From the NCBI GenBank assembly GCA_022539475.1, contig VCMS01000043.1:186001-250000 (forward strand): a stretch of DNA of 64,000 nucleotides. Direction: 5' to 3'. Shown here piece by piece: positions 51,183 to 61,779 of the stretch. The position numbers and the translations under genes were made by a program. The stretch's first letter is position 1. Every line of letters starts with the position of its first letter. The stretch comes from Gracilaria domingensis (taxonomy: Eukaryota > Rhodophyta > Florideophyceae > Gracilariales > Gracilariaceae). Below the pieces are notes generated by a model. It saw only the letters and a program-made list of their open reading frames with translations, did no database searches and was not told the DNA's origin.

Positions 51183-54100
51183 TCATACACCTGAATGAGA
51201 ACAACGATATGCGTCGGCGTAACTAGACATCAGAAAGCGACTCAAATACAAATTATTGCATCTCTTTCGCGCATATTCCGTTCCTTTTGTGTCACGAACC
51301 TGAACTGCAGCATATTCAGCCAAAGTGAGTGTACTCATGAGCTTCTTAACCAAATATCGGCGGTCAGTTAGCACTTTTCTTGGATCCTTGGCAGCCTTCA
51401 CCGATTTTAAAGGGTCTTGTTCTAACTGGGCTTCCATCATAGTTCCAGGAGCTGGAACTATTCGCTGCCTAGTCCATTGTCCTCTCGACCTTTCTCCGTT
51501 CAGGTACTTTGAACCTCGGAGTCTGGTAGTGGTCCGAATATCTCCGGGAACATCGCGGACGCATGTAGTTCAGCACTGGTTTTGCCATGATCTTCTGCAC
51601 CTAAAATAAGAGCCTGCAGGTTTTTGCTCCGCAGTTCTTCATTCGTTTCACCCAACACGTTAGTCAACTTTTCCATATTCCTATGCTCCGTTGACATGAA
51701 TCCTTTTCGGCGCATTAGCTCCACTATAGCACGTACGGTGCTGCTTTGTACGGAATGTCTATCGTAGCCGTTGCTAGAGGAGGGTCCCGGAAGAGTTTCT
51801 CCATCGCTTCGAGAATGTTGAAAAGAACGGAACGCTGCAGTGACGGTACAAATCACCATTCTGGGATTTGAGACAACGAGTAGCCAAGCACCTGCTGATT
51901 ATAAGCACGGTAGCATTACAACATTTAATCCTTTGAGTAGTCGCACGACTAACATTTCGAGTGCTTCGTCTAAATGGACATAAGTACATCCTCTCCGATC
52001 GTATGGGCTTCCAAGACCAGCAGTGAAAGTTGGTACTCGCGCTACCATAGCTCCTGGTTTGTCCTTGTACAGATCGGAAAAAGTTATTCTCGGTATAATC
52101 GAACGAAAGAATTCGTAGAAGAGGTAGAGTTCTTGATAGTTCAAATGGCCCGATGTATGCAACACGTTGTTCAATCGCAAACAAAAACTGTCAACGACAT
52201 CCGTATGGCCGGCCCTCGACAGAACATGGAATCCCACGGTTGGAAGGAGGCAGGTAAACAGCAGAGTTTGCAAAAAAGGCTTACCATTTGTAGTTTGGAA
52301 GAAAAAGGATTTTATGCGCTTCGAAAGTATACTTCCTACTTCCATAGTTGCGTCTGTGACAATCGTCGTGGTACATTTCCAAAGTTTGGACCACTTTCTA
52401 GGTCCTGCACACCACTGAAGATCTCTTCCATTTGCAACAGCATCCAGTTTGTCTTTCAAATCTGGGCATTCAGTTAGCACGACGTCAATGATGTGAATGA
52501 TTATAGCTACGCACAAGTTCAACAGCAAAGCCCTGTTGTTTCTGGCATGGCCGTGGTAAAGAATGTTCTCCACCTGACTGGGCGACAATCCACTACAAGC
52601 AGAAAACTCATTCAATCCCAAGCCGTGTAGCATCTCTTTTCAAAGTGGATACAAACTTTGCTTCTCAATGTGAGAGAACCCCGGAAACGGTATGAGCCCC
52701 TCGTGGACAGATAGTTCTTCCTGCAAGGGTTCATTAGATTTCTTTCAGCTTCGAGGTAAGCTTTCCTCCATATTTTCACCAACATTCGGTATATTGGCTG
52801 GTCTCCACAAATAACAATGTGACGTAGGCTACCGGGTTCTTCTGGTCTCAAAAGATCTCTGATGAGCGCAAGTTTCTGATGAATAGTCAAAACGTCCGCC
52901 GCACTCGATCTGCTGATGTCAAAGAACAAAACGTCTTGATCACTAACTGCAGGATTTTCGCCATCTAATCCAGCGTGCTGTTTGAAACATGACAGTAGTA
53001 AAGTCTGAAAGTTTGTGCCCTGGTGCCTATACTGCTTTGTAGAAGGTCTTCTTTTGTACACAGAGCCAGTTACATTACCCAACAACGATTTTCTATTTCT
53101 GAAGACCACCCCAAACGTTACGCTTATGAAGTCATTCAAAATGCACTCATCTTCTTTTGAATGAAAAGAATAACATAAAGCACTCGGTGACGTCAAAATT
53201 GTTTTAGGGTCTAGCCAGTTGCTGATCACCCCGAATTCTGCAAATTTTCACTTCTTGGTGCGTACAAAAGACTGCGTCGCGGTTCCGCTGACCATTGGGA
53301 GACGTTTACTAGCGGCCTTGACTATGTGGAATGGAAGGATATCACAATTATCAATCTGGAATGTTACGGTCCTATTCTCGAGTCCTATGTTCTCGAAGGC
53401 ACCCCGTTCGGCCTGCTCTCTTTCAGCAATGAAACGATCTCGGTAGGTTTTGGCCGAATCATACGATGTAGAAACACCCAGTGCATGTAAAACACTACTC
53501 CAAGGAGCTGTTGAATCAAGAATACCGGCAATTGATAGCGTTATAGTAAGAGGCCCTACGCATATTCTCGATCTTGAGTAACAAACTTGCTCAGTGACCT
53601 TCAGTACACGAAGGCATAACACGAAATCGTTTCTTTTTAGAGAGAAACGGCTTCAATCCTCTTTCAACGAAATCTGAGCAAAGCGGTTTAACTCGTCTGC
53701 AGGAACTTCAGGCTTAGTGTTGATTACAGGAAAACAGTGTGTAAAGCTTCTTTCCTTCGCGGAGATGGCAACTTTCCAGGAGGCAATCTGCTTATTGGAT
53801 GCCATATCAATAACGAGTGTAGACCACAATTTGCTTGGCATGGCCATGATTGCCTCAGAAAACAGCCATTTTTCGCTACAATACTCTTGTGCTTTCTCGG
53901 TGAACCGTCTGCAGACCTTTGAAAATAGCTTGCGCTGCTCCTTTGGCATAAGAAAAACCTCCTCAGATTTGGAAAAGCACATTACATTGTTAACTGTATC
54001 CGAAAGAGCTGAAGGGATAGCATAGCTAGGAAACTTTCTAGTTAACGAATGAATGTGTATATCTCGAGCGGAGAGAACGGGGACAAGTCTTGACTCAATC

Positions 54101-54438
54101 GTGTGGTTGTTGGGAGACGAAAGATTGGAACAGCTGTATGTGTTCAAAAGATGACGTAACGAAAACACGTGAGCCACGGGAACGAATCTCGAGTTTGGAA
54201 ATTGTTTGAAAGACATCACCCTCTTTGCCCTCAGATTTTTGGCCCTTTCCAGTACCCGACCATCAAACGGTGAGCACAACGACTCTGAAACATCAACAGC
54301 TAGTGCGTAGCACACACAGTATACGAGGCATCTGTCAGCGCCATATTTCAGGATGACCGTGTCATCGTTAGCTCTCGCCCCTTGGAGGCCTCTACTCAGA
54401 ACCCAACGGCGCGATGCACAGGCTTGCTTTTCGGTCAC
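51183..54438 (-). pseudogene. DUF6589-like mobile-element protein, broken
   Basis: Frames 54438-53653, 53622-53248 and 53229-52612 share one phase and are separated only by TGA codons. Near 52735 the phase changes, and LIPFPGFSHIEKQSLYPL continues, with another TGA near 52640, into 52633-51899, 51859-51500 and 51440-51183. Recognisable DUF6589-type points are TFQIDNCDILPFHIVKAASK, then a GTATQ, HIVICGDQPIYRMLVKI, the PFPGFSH block, and later RAGHTDVVDSFCLRLNNVL ... GHLNYQEL. DUF6589 proteins occur in mobile elements of fungi and animals, and the region may be a derived transposase-like fold. The exact activity is unknown. The stops are all of the CGA-to-TGA type. Confidence 0.55.
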
Positions 54439-54883
54439 ATCCGCAACGCTTAGGGAATTACCAGAGACACTAGCACCATATCATCGAACTCATAATATGC
54501 CTCAGCATTTTCCGAAGTGGTTCGCTTGAATTGTCGTAAACGTCTCAGAACCGTATTCGATCCAGTGCAACCGTGGCCTTCAAAAACACAAACGCCTCTC
54601 TTAGGCCCCTCATAAATGGCTCAGCTCTCAACGCAGCATCACTAGAATGTCGAGTGTGGTTATGATGTAAGGAACAAAACCGAGCGATTAAAACCTTCTG
54701 TAGTACATTTGTAGCTTGTTCGAGAGAAATTTCTGATCTTCTGAATAGTTCTGAGAAGAATACTCCGTGTGCATCAGAGCTTGTACTTGTTACCTGAAAA
54801 AGCTGGAGATTGAGAACTGGGGGTTTTTGGCCGCAGATCGACTTAAAATGGATTTCGGGTTGGCCGTCCTTTTCCAGTTGCTT

Positions 54884-55195
54884 TCAAATGATACATTCCA
54901 CAACAGAAGGAAGAGATCTTCCGGAAACCCGTGTTTTCCAATACTTAAGAGCTACTCCTGACTCTTTCCCGTACCTTTTGGGATCGCTAATTACGGACCA
55001 TCCCGTTTTCGAGGAAAGGCAGTCAGTACACAGCAAAATCAGTCCAGGAATCTTATGAGCCAATGGGTTTGGTATGGGACTGGTGTCAACGTTTTTTCTC
55101 TGCCAAAGTTGTTTTATGGTCCTTAAAACATATTGTAGTGGTCGGGGTTCCCGTTGAGCTCCGCAAGCCGAGCAAAATTGTGTAACTTCGTGCAA
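54884..55195 (-). pseudogene. Zinc-finger-like N-terminal fragment of the element
   Basis: 103 codons with two CxxC pairs (FCSACG and LLCTDC) about 40 residues apart and a varied composition. It precedes the DUF6589-like frames in the same orientation, so it may be their first exon or N-terminal region. It starts at GTG or ATG near 55195. Confidence 0.35.
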
Positions 55196-56093
55196 AAAGG
55201 TATCAGAAAATACCTATTTGTGCACAGTTTGACTCATGGGAATTACCTCTGACAACAAAAAGCCTTGATATTTGGTGGACGTCTGTGGAAGTGTATCCAC
55301 GATGGTTTTGGTGATGCGCGCATGAGTTCGCTACAACGAAGAGCAAGCATGAACGTCAAGGATGCCACAGTGTCGGTGAAGAACATGGAATATCCGGGCA
55401 TACGGTGGAAGAAAGGCACATTCTTGGGGAAGCCAAAAAACACTGTATTCTCATGTGCAGAGCTCCAAATTTCCTAATTCTGTCAAATATCACAGACTGT
55501 TATGCCAATTCCGCCAGCATAAATTCCGGGCTGTCCAGCGTAAATGAACGTAACAGTCCTGGTGTGCCTCTATCCTGATCCCGTTGGAGAGAGCCAAATC
55601 TAAATATCATTTTTTGTTTTCAACGTAAGTTCTCTCTCCAGACTCCAGATCATATGTAATCTTTTCTAAAGTTTATTCTCCCAAAATCTTCTCCAGAGCA
55701 CTTGTCAGTATGAGGCTTGTATAATCGCACTCCAACTGAGTTTCACAAAATATCTTTAGAATATACCCCAGTTGCCCTGTAAACAGAAACGTGGGTGCAC
55801 CAAAACCAATCTCGCAGTAATTTTTTTCAGAAACAAGCACCCAAATCATCAGTGTTGTACTTCGAATGCATCCAAGCGCACCCATTTTATATTCTTCCAA
55901 CTAACGATACCAAATCAAGCCATGCTTCTTTTTCAAGAAACGCAAGTGCCTCTACTTCGCATGGTTCTTTCTAAGCCAAAGGGGTCTATTCTGTTTGTTC
56001 TCAACACACCAAGAAAGATTTCAATACTCAGAATTCTTTCCTAAGTGCCCTCAAAAGGTGCCATCAAACGTTCGATATTGACTGTAAAATACT
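55196..56093. other. Intergenic between two decayed elements
   Basis: No gene-like frame was found, only short frames on both strands. Confidence 0.4.
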
Positions 56094-58953
56094 ATGATGA
56101 TCATTGCCCTACTCAGTCCTTTTGTCTACCGGGCACTGACGATTTCTTGTCACCTCACGAAAACTTCTAATCAGTGCAGTTTAAAACGTTTTCAGATGGA
56201 GGATCACAATGCTACTGTTGACGACGCTGCAGAAGAGAATCAGCAGCAACTACAGAACTATACGTTGCACAACTCCTCCTCGCTTTCGTTCCATTGGCAA
56301 ACAAACACTAAACAGCAATCATTGCCGTCGAAGAACCCTGCATCTCTTCGTGGGCCTAGCAATTCTCTTAATAGTGAAGAAACCGGTGAACGGAGTGCGT
56401 ACTGGCGTAATCATTGGACAGCCGTAAGTAACAAATTTGATAACAAATCATTTTATTGTAATCCTTGTCGTGGCATTTTTGATACCGATCAAGCCACGAA
56501 ACCTACAAAACACAACGTACGGTGCTTTCGCATGAGCACGCCGGAAAGGGGAACGATTAGCCTACACTATAGAGCACTGGAATAGTAAGGAAAGCGATCG
56601 ATATCCAATTTAGATGATGAGACATTCAACGGACAAGAATTGTTGCACTGTCAAGAAGACTTGCATGATTTGAAACGAATTGGGCCATCACGTCTGGAGA
56701 AAGACCACCCGCTTTACAAGAAGTCCAAAGCTGCTGATATCACAATCGATAACTGTTCTAAAGATACGGTCGCCGAGACTAACAGGCTTCGAGTTGCTTT
56801 AATTTGCGAGAGAGAATATCCTTACAACATTGTCGACAAGCGGGATGGACAAGAAAGTTCGTCTGTGCAGCTCTTGAGAAAGCAGAGAGCCGGCTACGTC
56901 GATAGGTTTTTTTCAACATCCTAAGAACTTTCAGGACACGTTCGTGAAAGTAATTACGATACTATCAAGAAAGCAACGTTCTTTGGTATGAAGAGCCGCT
57001 TGGAGGCGGGGTATGGGACAATCATATGTTCGACGGTTGTGAAGATACAAATTCAGCAACAGTTGTAAACGTTTTACTACGTTGTGAAGGACATCAAAGA
57101 GACCAGCAGATCACATTTCTTGTCGAATCTGTTTAAACGGGATCACCGTCAACACGTGATGAAAAATATGTTGAAATCGTTGCGAAGGCCGTAGAACCAC
57201 ATGGAAGCGTGGATCACATATGCGGTTTTGTAATCGACAACGCTCAATCGTGCAATAATGCTCGGAAAGCATTGACGTTGAAGTATAGAGAACTCGTGGG
57301 CATTCAGGACCAATCTCATGTCTCAGACCATTAAATGAAGATTTTTGGGAAAGTGATGGATTAAGGGAGTTCTTTCCGGTATGGCCCTAATTGTTTCAGA
57401 GACACGAAAACATAAACTGCTTTTCTCGCGTACGAAGCAACTGATTGCCAACCATAATGAAGATCTCACGAGGAGAGGGCTTCTGTGTTCTCGTACGAAG
57501 AGGACAAGTGATGCAGATTTCACAAATATGTCAGGAATTTTGCCTCATCGGTTCTGTGTAACCCGACTCGCAGTCGTAGAAGACATGCTTCAGGGCTTCA
57601 TTCGTTGCCATTCAGTTCTGAAGAAGCTTATAAATGAAGAGGACTACCGCTCTGTGCTCTACCGAACACGATCACTGAAACCTGGGGAATAAAGAGTGAA
57701 GTATTACGACAAAGCAATCAATGACTGTGGTTCACTGGAACAAGCTCGAGAAATAAGGAAAGTTTTACGCGTTGTTCGTCAATACTTGCGCCATTGGGAC
57801 AGTTCTAATTGCTCAATATCCGACTTCCTCCTCAAAACAATGGAGCACGAAAGCAATCTTCATGACCTGGCAACAGGAAGGCACTTAACAGAACCAAGAA
57901 AACAAGAACTGCGTCATATATTTGAGCACCGTAAGAAGCGTTCTGAGCATTCCAAAAGTCGTAGTAGACTGAAGGTGCATATGTTGGACAACATACATAT
58001 GGCTGCATACCTTTTAGATCCCGTTCAATGTCCAAAAGATGCCACCTTTTTTTATGGAGACGTTCGAAGATGATATACGCCACTACTGCAGGTCATATGG
58101 TGTGCACAAATCTATCACTCTCATGCAAACCATATTGCGACAATTCGATGCACAGGTCATGCGATGGCATGGTCAAAGCTCTATGAACGAGCAAAACGTT
58201 AAATACCTTCAACAATACCCCGAAGTTTCTCTGGTCTGGTGTCGTAGAGCCGTTGATCAAAGAAATGTGGAGCTACTTGAGTTTGCGTGCCTAGCTCTGT
58301 CATGCTCACCATCCTCTTGCGCAGCGAAGCGCAGCTTCAGTGCGCAAGGACGACTTCATAACAAGTTCAGAAGCAAACTGAGCGAAAAGCGTGCCCAGAT
58401 GATAGTTTTTGCGCATTGGAATGCTCGTTTGTTAAAAATGGTTTCGGGCAAAAGTGACGCGATGTTTCGAAACTAAGTGTAGGAAGCTGATGAGGATGAT
58501 TTTGAAGAAGAACTTGAAACCAGTCGATTGTTGAGAAAGTTTATTGTTGCCGAGCGTGAGCAGCTGGAGACTTTGCAATGCCTTTCAATAGAAAACGCGC
58601 AGGAATATAGACCGATTCAAACCACTACTGTTTTTATTGCAGAAGGCAATAACGAGGAAGCAAATCCACAGCTTGAAGGTTTTCAAGAACGACGAGAAAC
58701 GGGTATGTTGGGAGCAACGAATGCGGCTCCAGGCCTTTTTCTCACGTCACAGGCCATGCAGTCGGCGTTGGCCGCGTTGTCTAATCCTTCTGCTCTCGTT
58801 GCTGCTGCTCAGCTACGGGCTCAGCTGACACAAATAGAATTAAATGTCCTTCCAAGTATTCCTGGATTTAGAATTGGTTCAGGAGCTGAAATGCAGAGAG
58901 AATCATCTGATATTCATCCGCAAAGATTGGAATGTGCTTCGGAACGAGCATGA
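56094..58953 (+). pseudogene. hAT-type transposase, heavily decayed
   Basis: The frames read in order on the + strand. A BED-finger-like block (YWRNHWTAVSNKFDNKSFYC-NPC ... KHNVRCF) lies at about 56390-56530. A middle region has ICGFVIDNAQSCNNARKA and a C/HVSDHLMKIFGK motif (about 57210-57350), like the DUF659/catalytic part of hAT proteins. The C-terminal dimerisation domain lies at 58039-58476 (LLEFACLALSCSPSSCAAKRSFSAQGRLHNKFRSKLSEKRAQ). A Gln/Ala-rich tail continues to 58953 past an in-frame stop. hAT transposases cut and paste with 8-base duplications; termini were not found. Many stops and shifts show that it is dead. Confidence 0.75.
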
Positions 58954-59199
58954 AATGTGGGTGAAGAGGGAAACCATGCATCCCCCTGAACATTGTTTAC
59001 CTTAAGATAGATAGTAGATGGTTTTGGAGAACAATGCCGAAGTCTGGGAGTATAACAAACAACAACCGATGCTGCAGGGAAGTTGTGATCATTTGTGTTT
59101 AAAGCCTTCCAACGGATCGGCTTTTGCGTACCCAAATAGCATATCTTTGTCAACCAGCATATGAGATTCGTCCTTGTTCAGTACTCCGGCCACCCACTT

Positions 59200-60230
59200 T
59201 TCTTTTCAACTATTTCCCTCGCGTCTGTTTCAGGTGACTAGATTTTATATTCGTTTGAAGAACCAATAGGAACATGACGGAATCCACCTTGCAGTTGCGT
59301 CGGAGTTTCAAACCTTAACGCGGAGTCCACACTTTTCAACGATATACCCTGATCCAGCCCTCGAACCCTTACGTTCGAGACCGTACTCCGCTTGCGCACC
59401 TTTCTGCAAGTCAAATAGCAGACTTTCATCCGAGAGCTTCACTTCCGAGCACATCGCAAAATAGACAGCAGCAGCAAGAGCCTTGCGCAATGTTCTGGTC
59501 AATCATGCGGATCTCGTAGGTACCCATCTCGCGATTCTCTTTTCCGTCTGCACACCGTACAGCTACGGTAGGGTTATGACAGCTCTAGAGAAAAACCATG
59601 TCAAGGATGGTGTCCTCGACAACCTTAACGTTAAACACGATCTTATCTGCATACCGCACCGTGGGAACCACTTTGAGCAATCGCTTGTATATACGAAGCG
59701 CAGTACACTTGTTCTTGGGAACGACAACTCTTATCCGTTCAGTGACGTAACTAGAAACAAAGTGGTTCTGCATATCGCCTGACAATCCAACGTGACATCA
59801 AGCCTCGACGAGGTTCCGTCCCAAGATACACAGCTTGTACTTTTCGTTGATGACGACGATTTGGTCCTGAGTCTCATCGGCCATGCGCATTATAGGCATG
59901 CCAGATATGGTGCCATGGATGGGCAGGTCAATTGCGCGAGCCAGCCTTTCTTTGGTGATTGTATAAACCTGGATGCAGTTAACCTCTGCAACGAGCAGGT
60001 TGCGCTGATCGGGCGCGAGAAAGCTGCCCACGGTAGTTTGGGATACGGGCGACGCCTTGTGTGAAGGGCGTTGCGAATGCGCTTCACACCCTTCCGTACG
60101 TTCTCTCCCTCTCGTCGTACCACCTTTGTGCCACAAACACAAAGCGTCACATTTCGTAGCCTCTATCGCGCCTCGCCTGCTCCCGGAGATTCTGTAGTGG
60201 GGCTCCTCCGTCTCGCGCTCGCCGGTCAAG
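59200..60230 (-). pseudogene. DDB1-like pseudogene fragment
   Basis: A minus-strand reading gives pieces of the N-terminal beta-propeller of DDB1-type (CPSF-A superfamily) proteins. First comes SFLAPDQRNLLVAEVNCIQVYTI, then LARAIDLPIHGTISGMPIMRM and DQIVVINEKYKLCIL. In a shifted frame follow ALRIYKRLLKVVPT, VFNVKVVEDTILDMVFL, then past a TAG, CHNPTVAVRCADGKENREMGTYEI. The order and spacing follow DDB1, the CUL4 ubiquitin-ligase adaptor, but stops and shifts appear every 50-100 codons and only the first few hundred residues are present. It is a truncated, decayed copy, perhaps carried by or inserted among transposons. Confidence 0.7.
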
Positions 60231-60365
60231 TGCCATGTTGGAAAATTGCAACTGTCTGGTGCATATAATGCAAGTGTCCTTGATCAAGACAGAAATGGGG
60301 ACTACTATACCAGGCTACTCAGTGAACAGAGTAGTGCCCTGCTCGCTGAGTAACCCTCTCAGTCT

Positions 60366-60428
60366 ACCATTGAGTGGTTTACATCCCTGCTGCATCCTGT
60401 AGAACAGGTAGGAACCACTCAATGGTAC
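60366..60428. repeat. Stem-loop inverted repeat
   Basis: TACCATTGAGTGGTT and AACCACTCAATGGTA form 15-base perfect arms around a 33-base loop. Confidence 0.8.
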
Positions 60429-60570
60429 AGATTCGGTCACTGATTCAGTGAAGTGTAGCACCTCGGAAGGGATATGGTGATCGCAGAGAAGGTAGATCTA
60501 ATGCGCGTGGAAGTTAGGGAGCGTTTGGAGGAAGACGGGTTGGTGCGCTGCGCGGTGAGGCGGTGGGTGC

Positions 60571-60898
60571 AGGAGTTCCAGGGGGTGTGTTCTGGGAGGT
60601 CCCGGGAAGGTGCAAGAATGTGGCCAGAACGTGCCAGCGGGCGAACGGGGGGGGGCCGGTCGTGTTAGGGTAGGTACCCTAACACGACTGGACCCCCCCG
60701 CCGCGGGCACGTTCTGGCCGAATTTTTGAAAAATGTGTGAATTTATGCCCGCGGGCGTGAGGGGTCCGGTCGTGTTAGGGTACCTACCCTAACACGACCC
60801 ACTCCCCCACCTCTCCATCCCCTCCGCCCGCGGGCACGTTCCGGCCACATTCTGGCACCCTCCGGAGACCTCCCAAAACGCACCCCCCGGTACTTCCC
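60571..60898. repeat. Large inverted repeat with two internal palindromes
   Basis: The arms (about 60571-60690 and 60769-60898) are imperfect reverse complements, sharing GGGAGGT, AGAATGTGGCC and GAACGTGCC words. Each inner arm ends in a 30-base palindrome with arms GTCGTGTTAGGGTA (60659-60688 and 60769-60798). This is a foldback or MITE-like structure of about 330 bases. Confidence 0.75.
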
Positions 60899-61273
60899 GC
60901 AGTGATTTCGCTACATCCGCCCGCCGGTACGCTGGCGCCGCTGTCCACGTGTATTGGCGGAAGTCGGCTGTACATGAATGAGTGTACTCTTGACTACTAT
61001 GCTAGTGTTATAAGCACTTGAAGAGCACGATTAGAGAGCGCGATCACTGCTCGCGTGAGTCATTGTTGCGCGTACGCCACGACTCTAAAGCCTACAATCA
61101 GCGTGCGAGCGGCCATGGACGGAACACGAACGAGAATGGCAGTGCGCTGGGAGGAGCTGCCGAAAGCGGGGGTGCTCAGCGTAAGTCGCCATTTAAAGGC
61201 TCGCCTCCGTTCTTGTATCGTCCAGAGCGAGCGTATTGTTGATCTACACCTTGCACTGCAATAGCTGTTCAAC

Positions 61274-61654
61274 ATGAAGCCAACTCGTGTTCGAAAGCGA
61301 ACACAAAGCGTGACTCCTCGCATACGGCGGAGCACTCGATCATTACAAGGTGAAATGCGGGTTTCTCTGCAGATGGATATTGAGAACGAAGAAAAGGTGA
61401 TAGTTGGGGAAGCTTTGTTGCATGGAACTGGAAGTGTTCTACGCCACGAGTTGAACGGGAAGCAATTGGACCCAGGTCTTGTGGTGGTTCATAATATTCT
61501 CATCAGTCGAAGCGGTCAGACGTTCTCACCTTACCGTGCAGAGGGCCTGGATCTTTTACATACATCCAGGATCTCCGGACGGCCGCTCCTGGGGATGACA
61601 AAATGGTGGAACCCGTGGCACCCAGCATTCCAGCGTCCGGGCGACGAACGGTGA
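61274..61654 (+). CDS. Unknown small protein upstream of the ParB-like gene
   Basis: 126 residues from the ATG at 61274. The N-terminus is very basic (RVRKRTQSVTPRIRRSTRS), followed by a mixed region (LLHGTGSVLRHELNGKQLDPGLVVVHNILISRSGQ) and a C-terminal WWNPWHP. No family is recognised. It precedes the ParB-like frames in the same direction and may be the broken first part of the same gene. Confidence 0.3.
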   Translation: MKPTRVRKRTQSVTPRIRRSTRSLQGEMRVSLQMDIENEEKVIVGEALLHGTGSVLRHELNGKQLDPGLVVVHNILISRSGQTFSPYRAEGLDLLHTSRISGRPLLGMTKWWNPWHPAFQRPGDER

Positions 61655-61779
61655 GCGCTATGAGTGAGGTGATGATGCCGACAAGCCGCACAGAGCCAAT
61701 CTGAAGTTCATTAGCCCCTAGAGGTAGCGCATCAGTAGCACCTCAGCGGGCCGGTCCGTCGTTAGTTACGAAGCGGACT

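Larger units (their letters stand above)
49199..55195 (-). mobile_element. Large decayed element: DUF6589-like and XPG/PIN-like proteins
   Basis: Ten consecutive minus-strand frames over 6 kb, in one order and interrupted by few stops and shifts, read as two proteins. From the right there is a small zinc-finger-like segment (CSACG ... CTDC, 54884-55195), then a DUF6589-like protein (54438-51183), then a nuclease with a Cys-rich tail (51071-49199). This combination, including the TGCD-type motif and the C-x-C tail, is known to me from poorly described animal repeat proteins. Terminal repeats were not found, so limits are those of the coding remnants. Confidence 0.6.
60231..61273. other. Repeat-rich interval without gene
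   Basis: Holds the inverted repeats at 60366-60428 and 60571-60898 and a short frame at 60474-60668 (MVIAEKVDLMRVEVRERLEE) that looks like a fragment of a mobile-element protein. Nothing else is supported. Confidence 0.5.

Noticed and set aside
60659-60798. TTAGGGT words as telomere-like repeats
   Set aside because: Only single copies within palindromes, with no tandem array.
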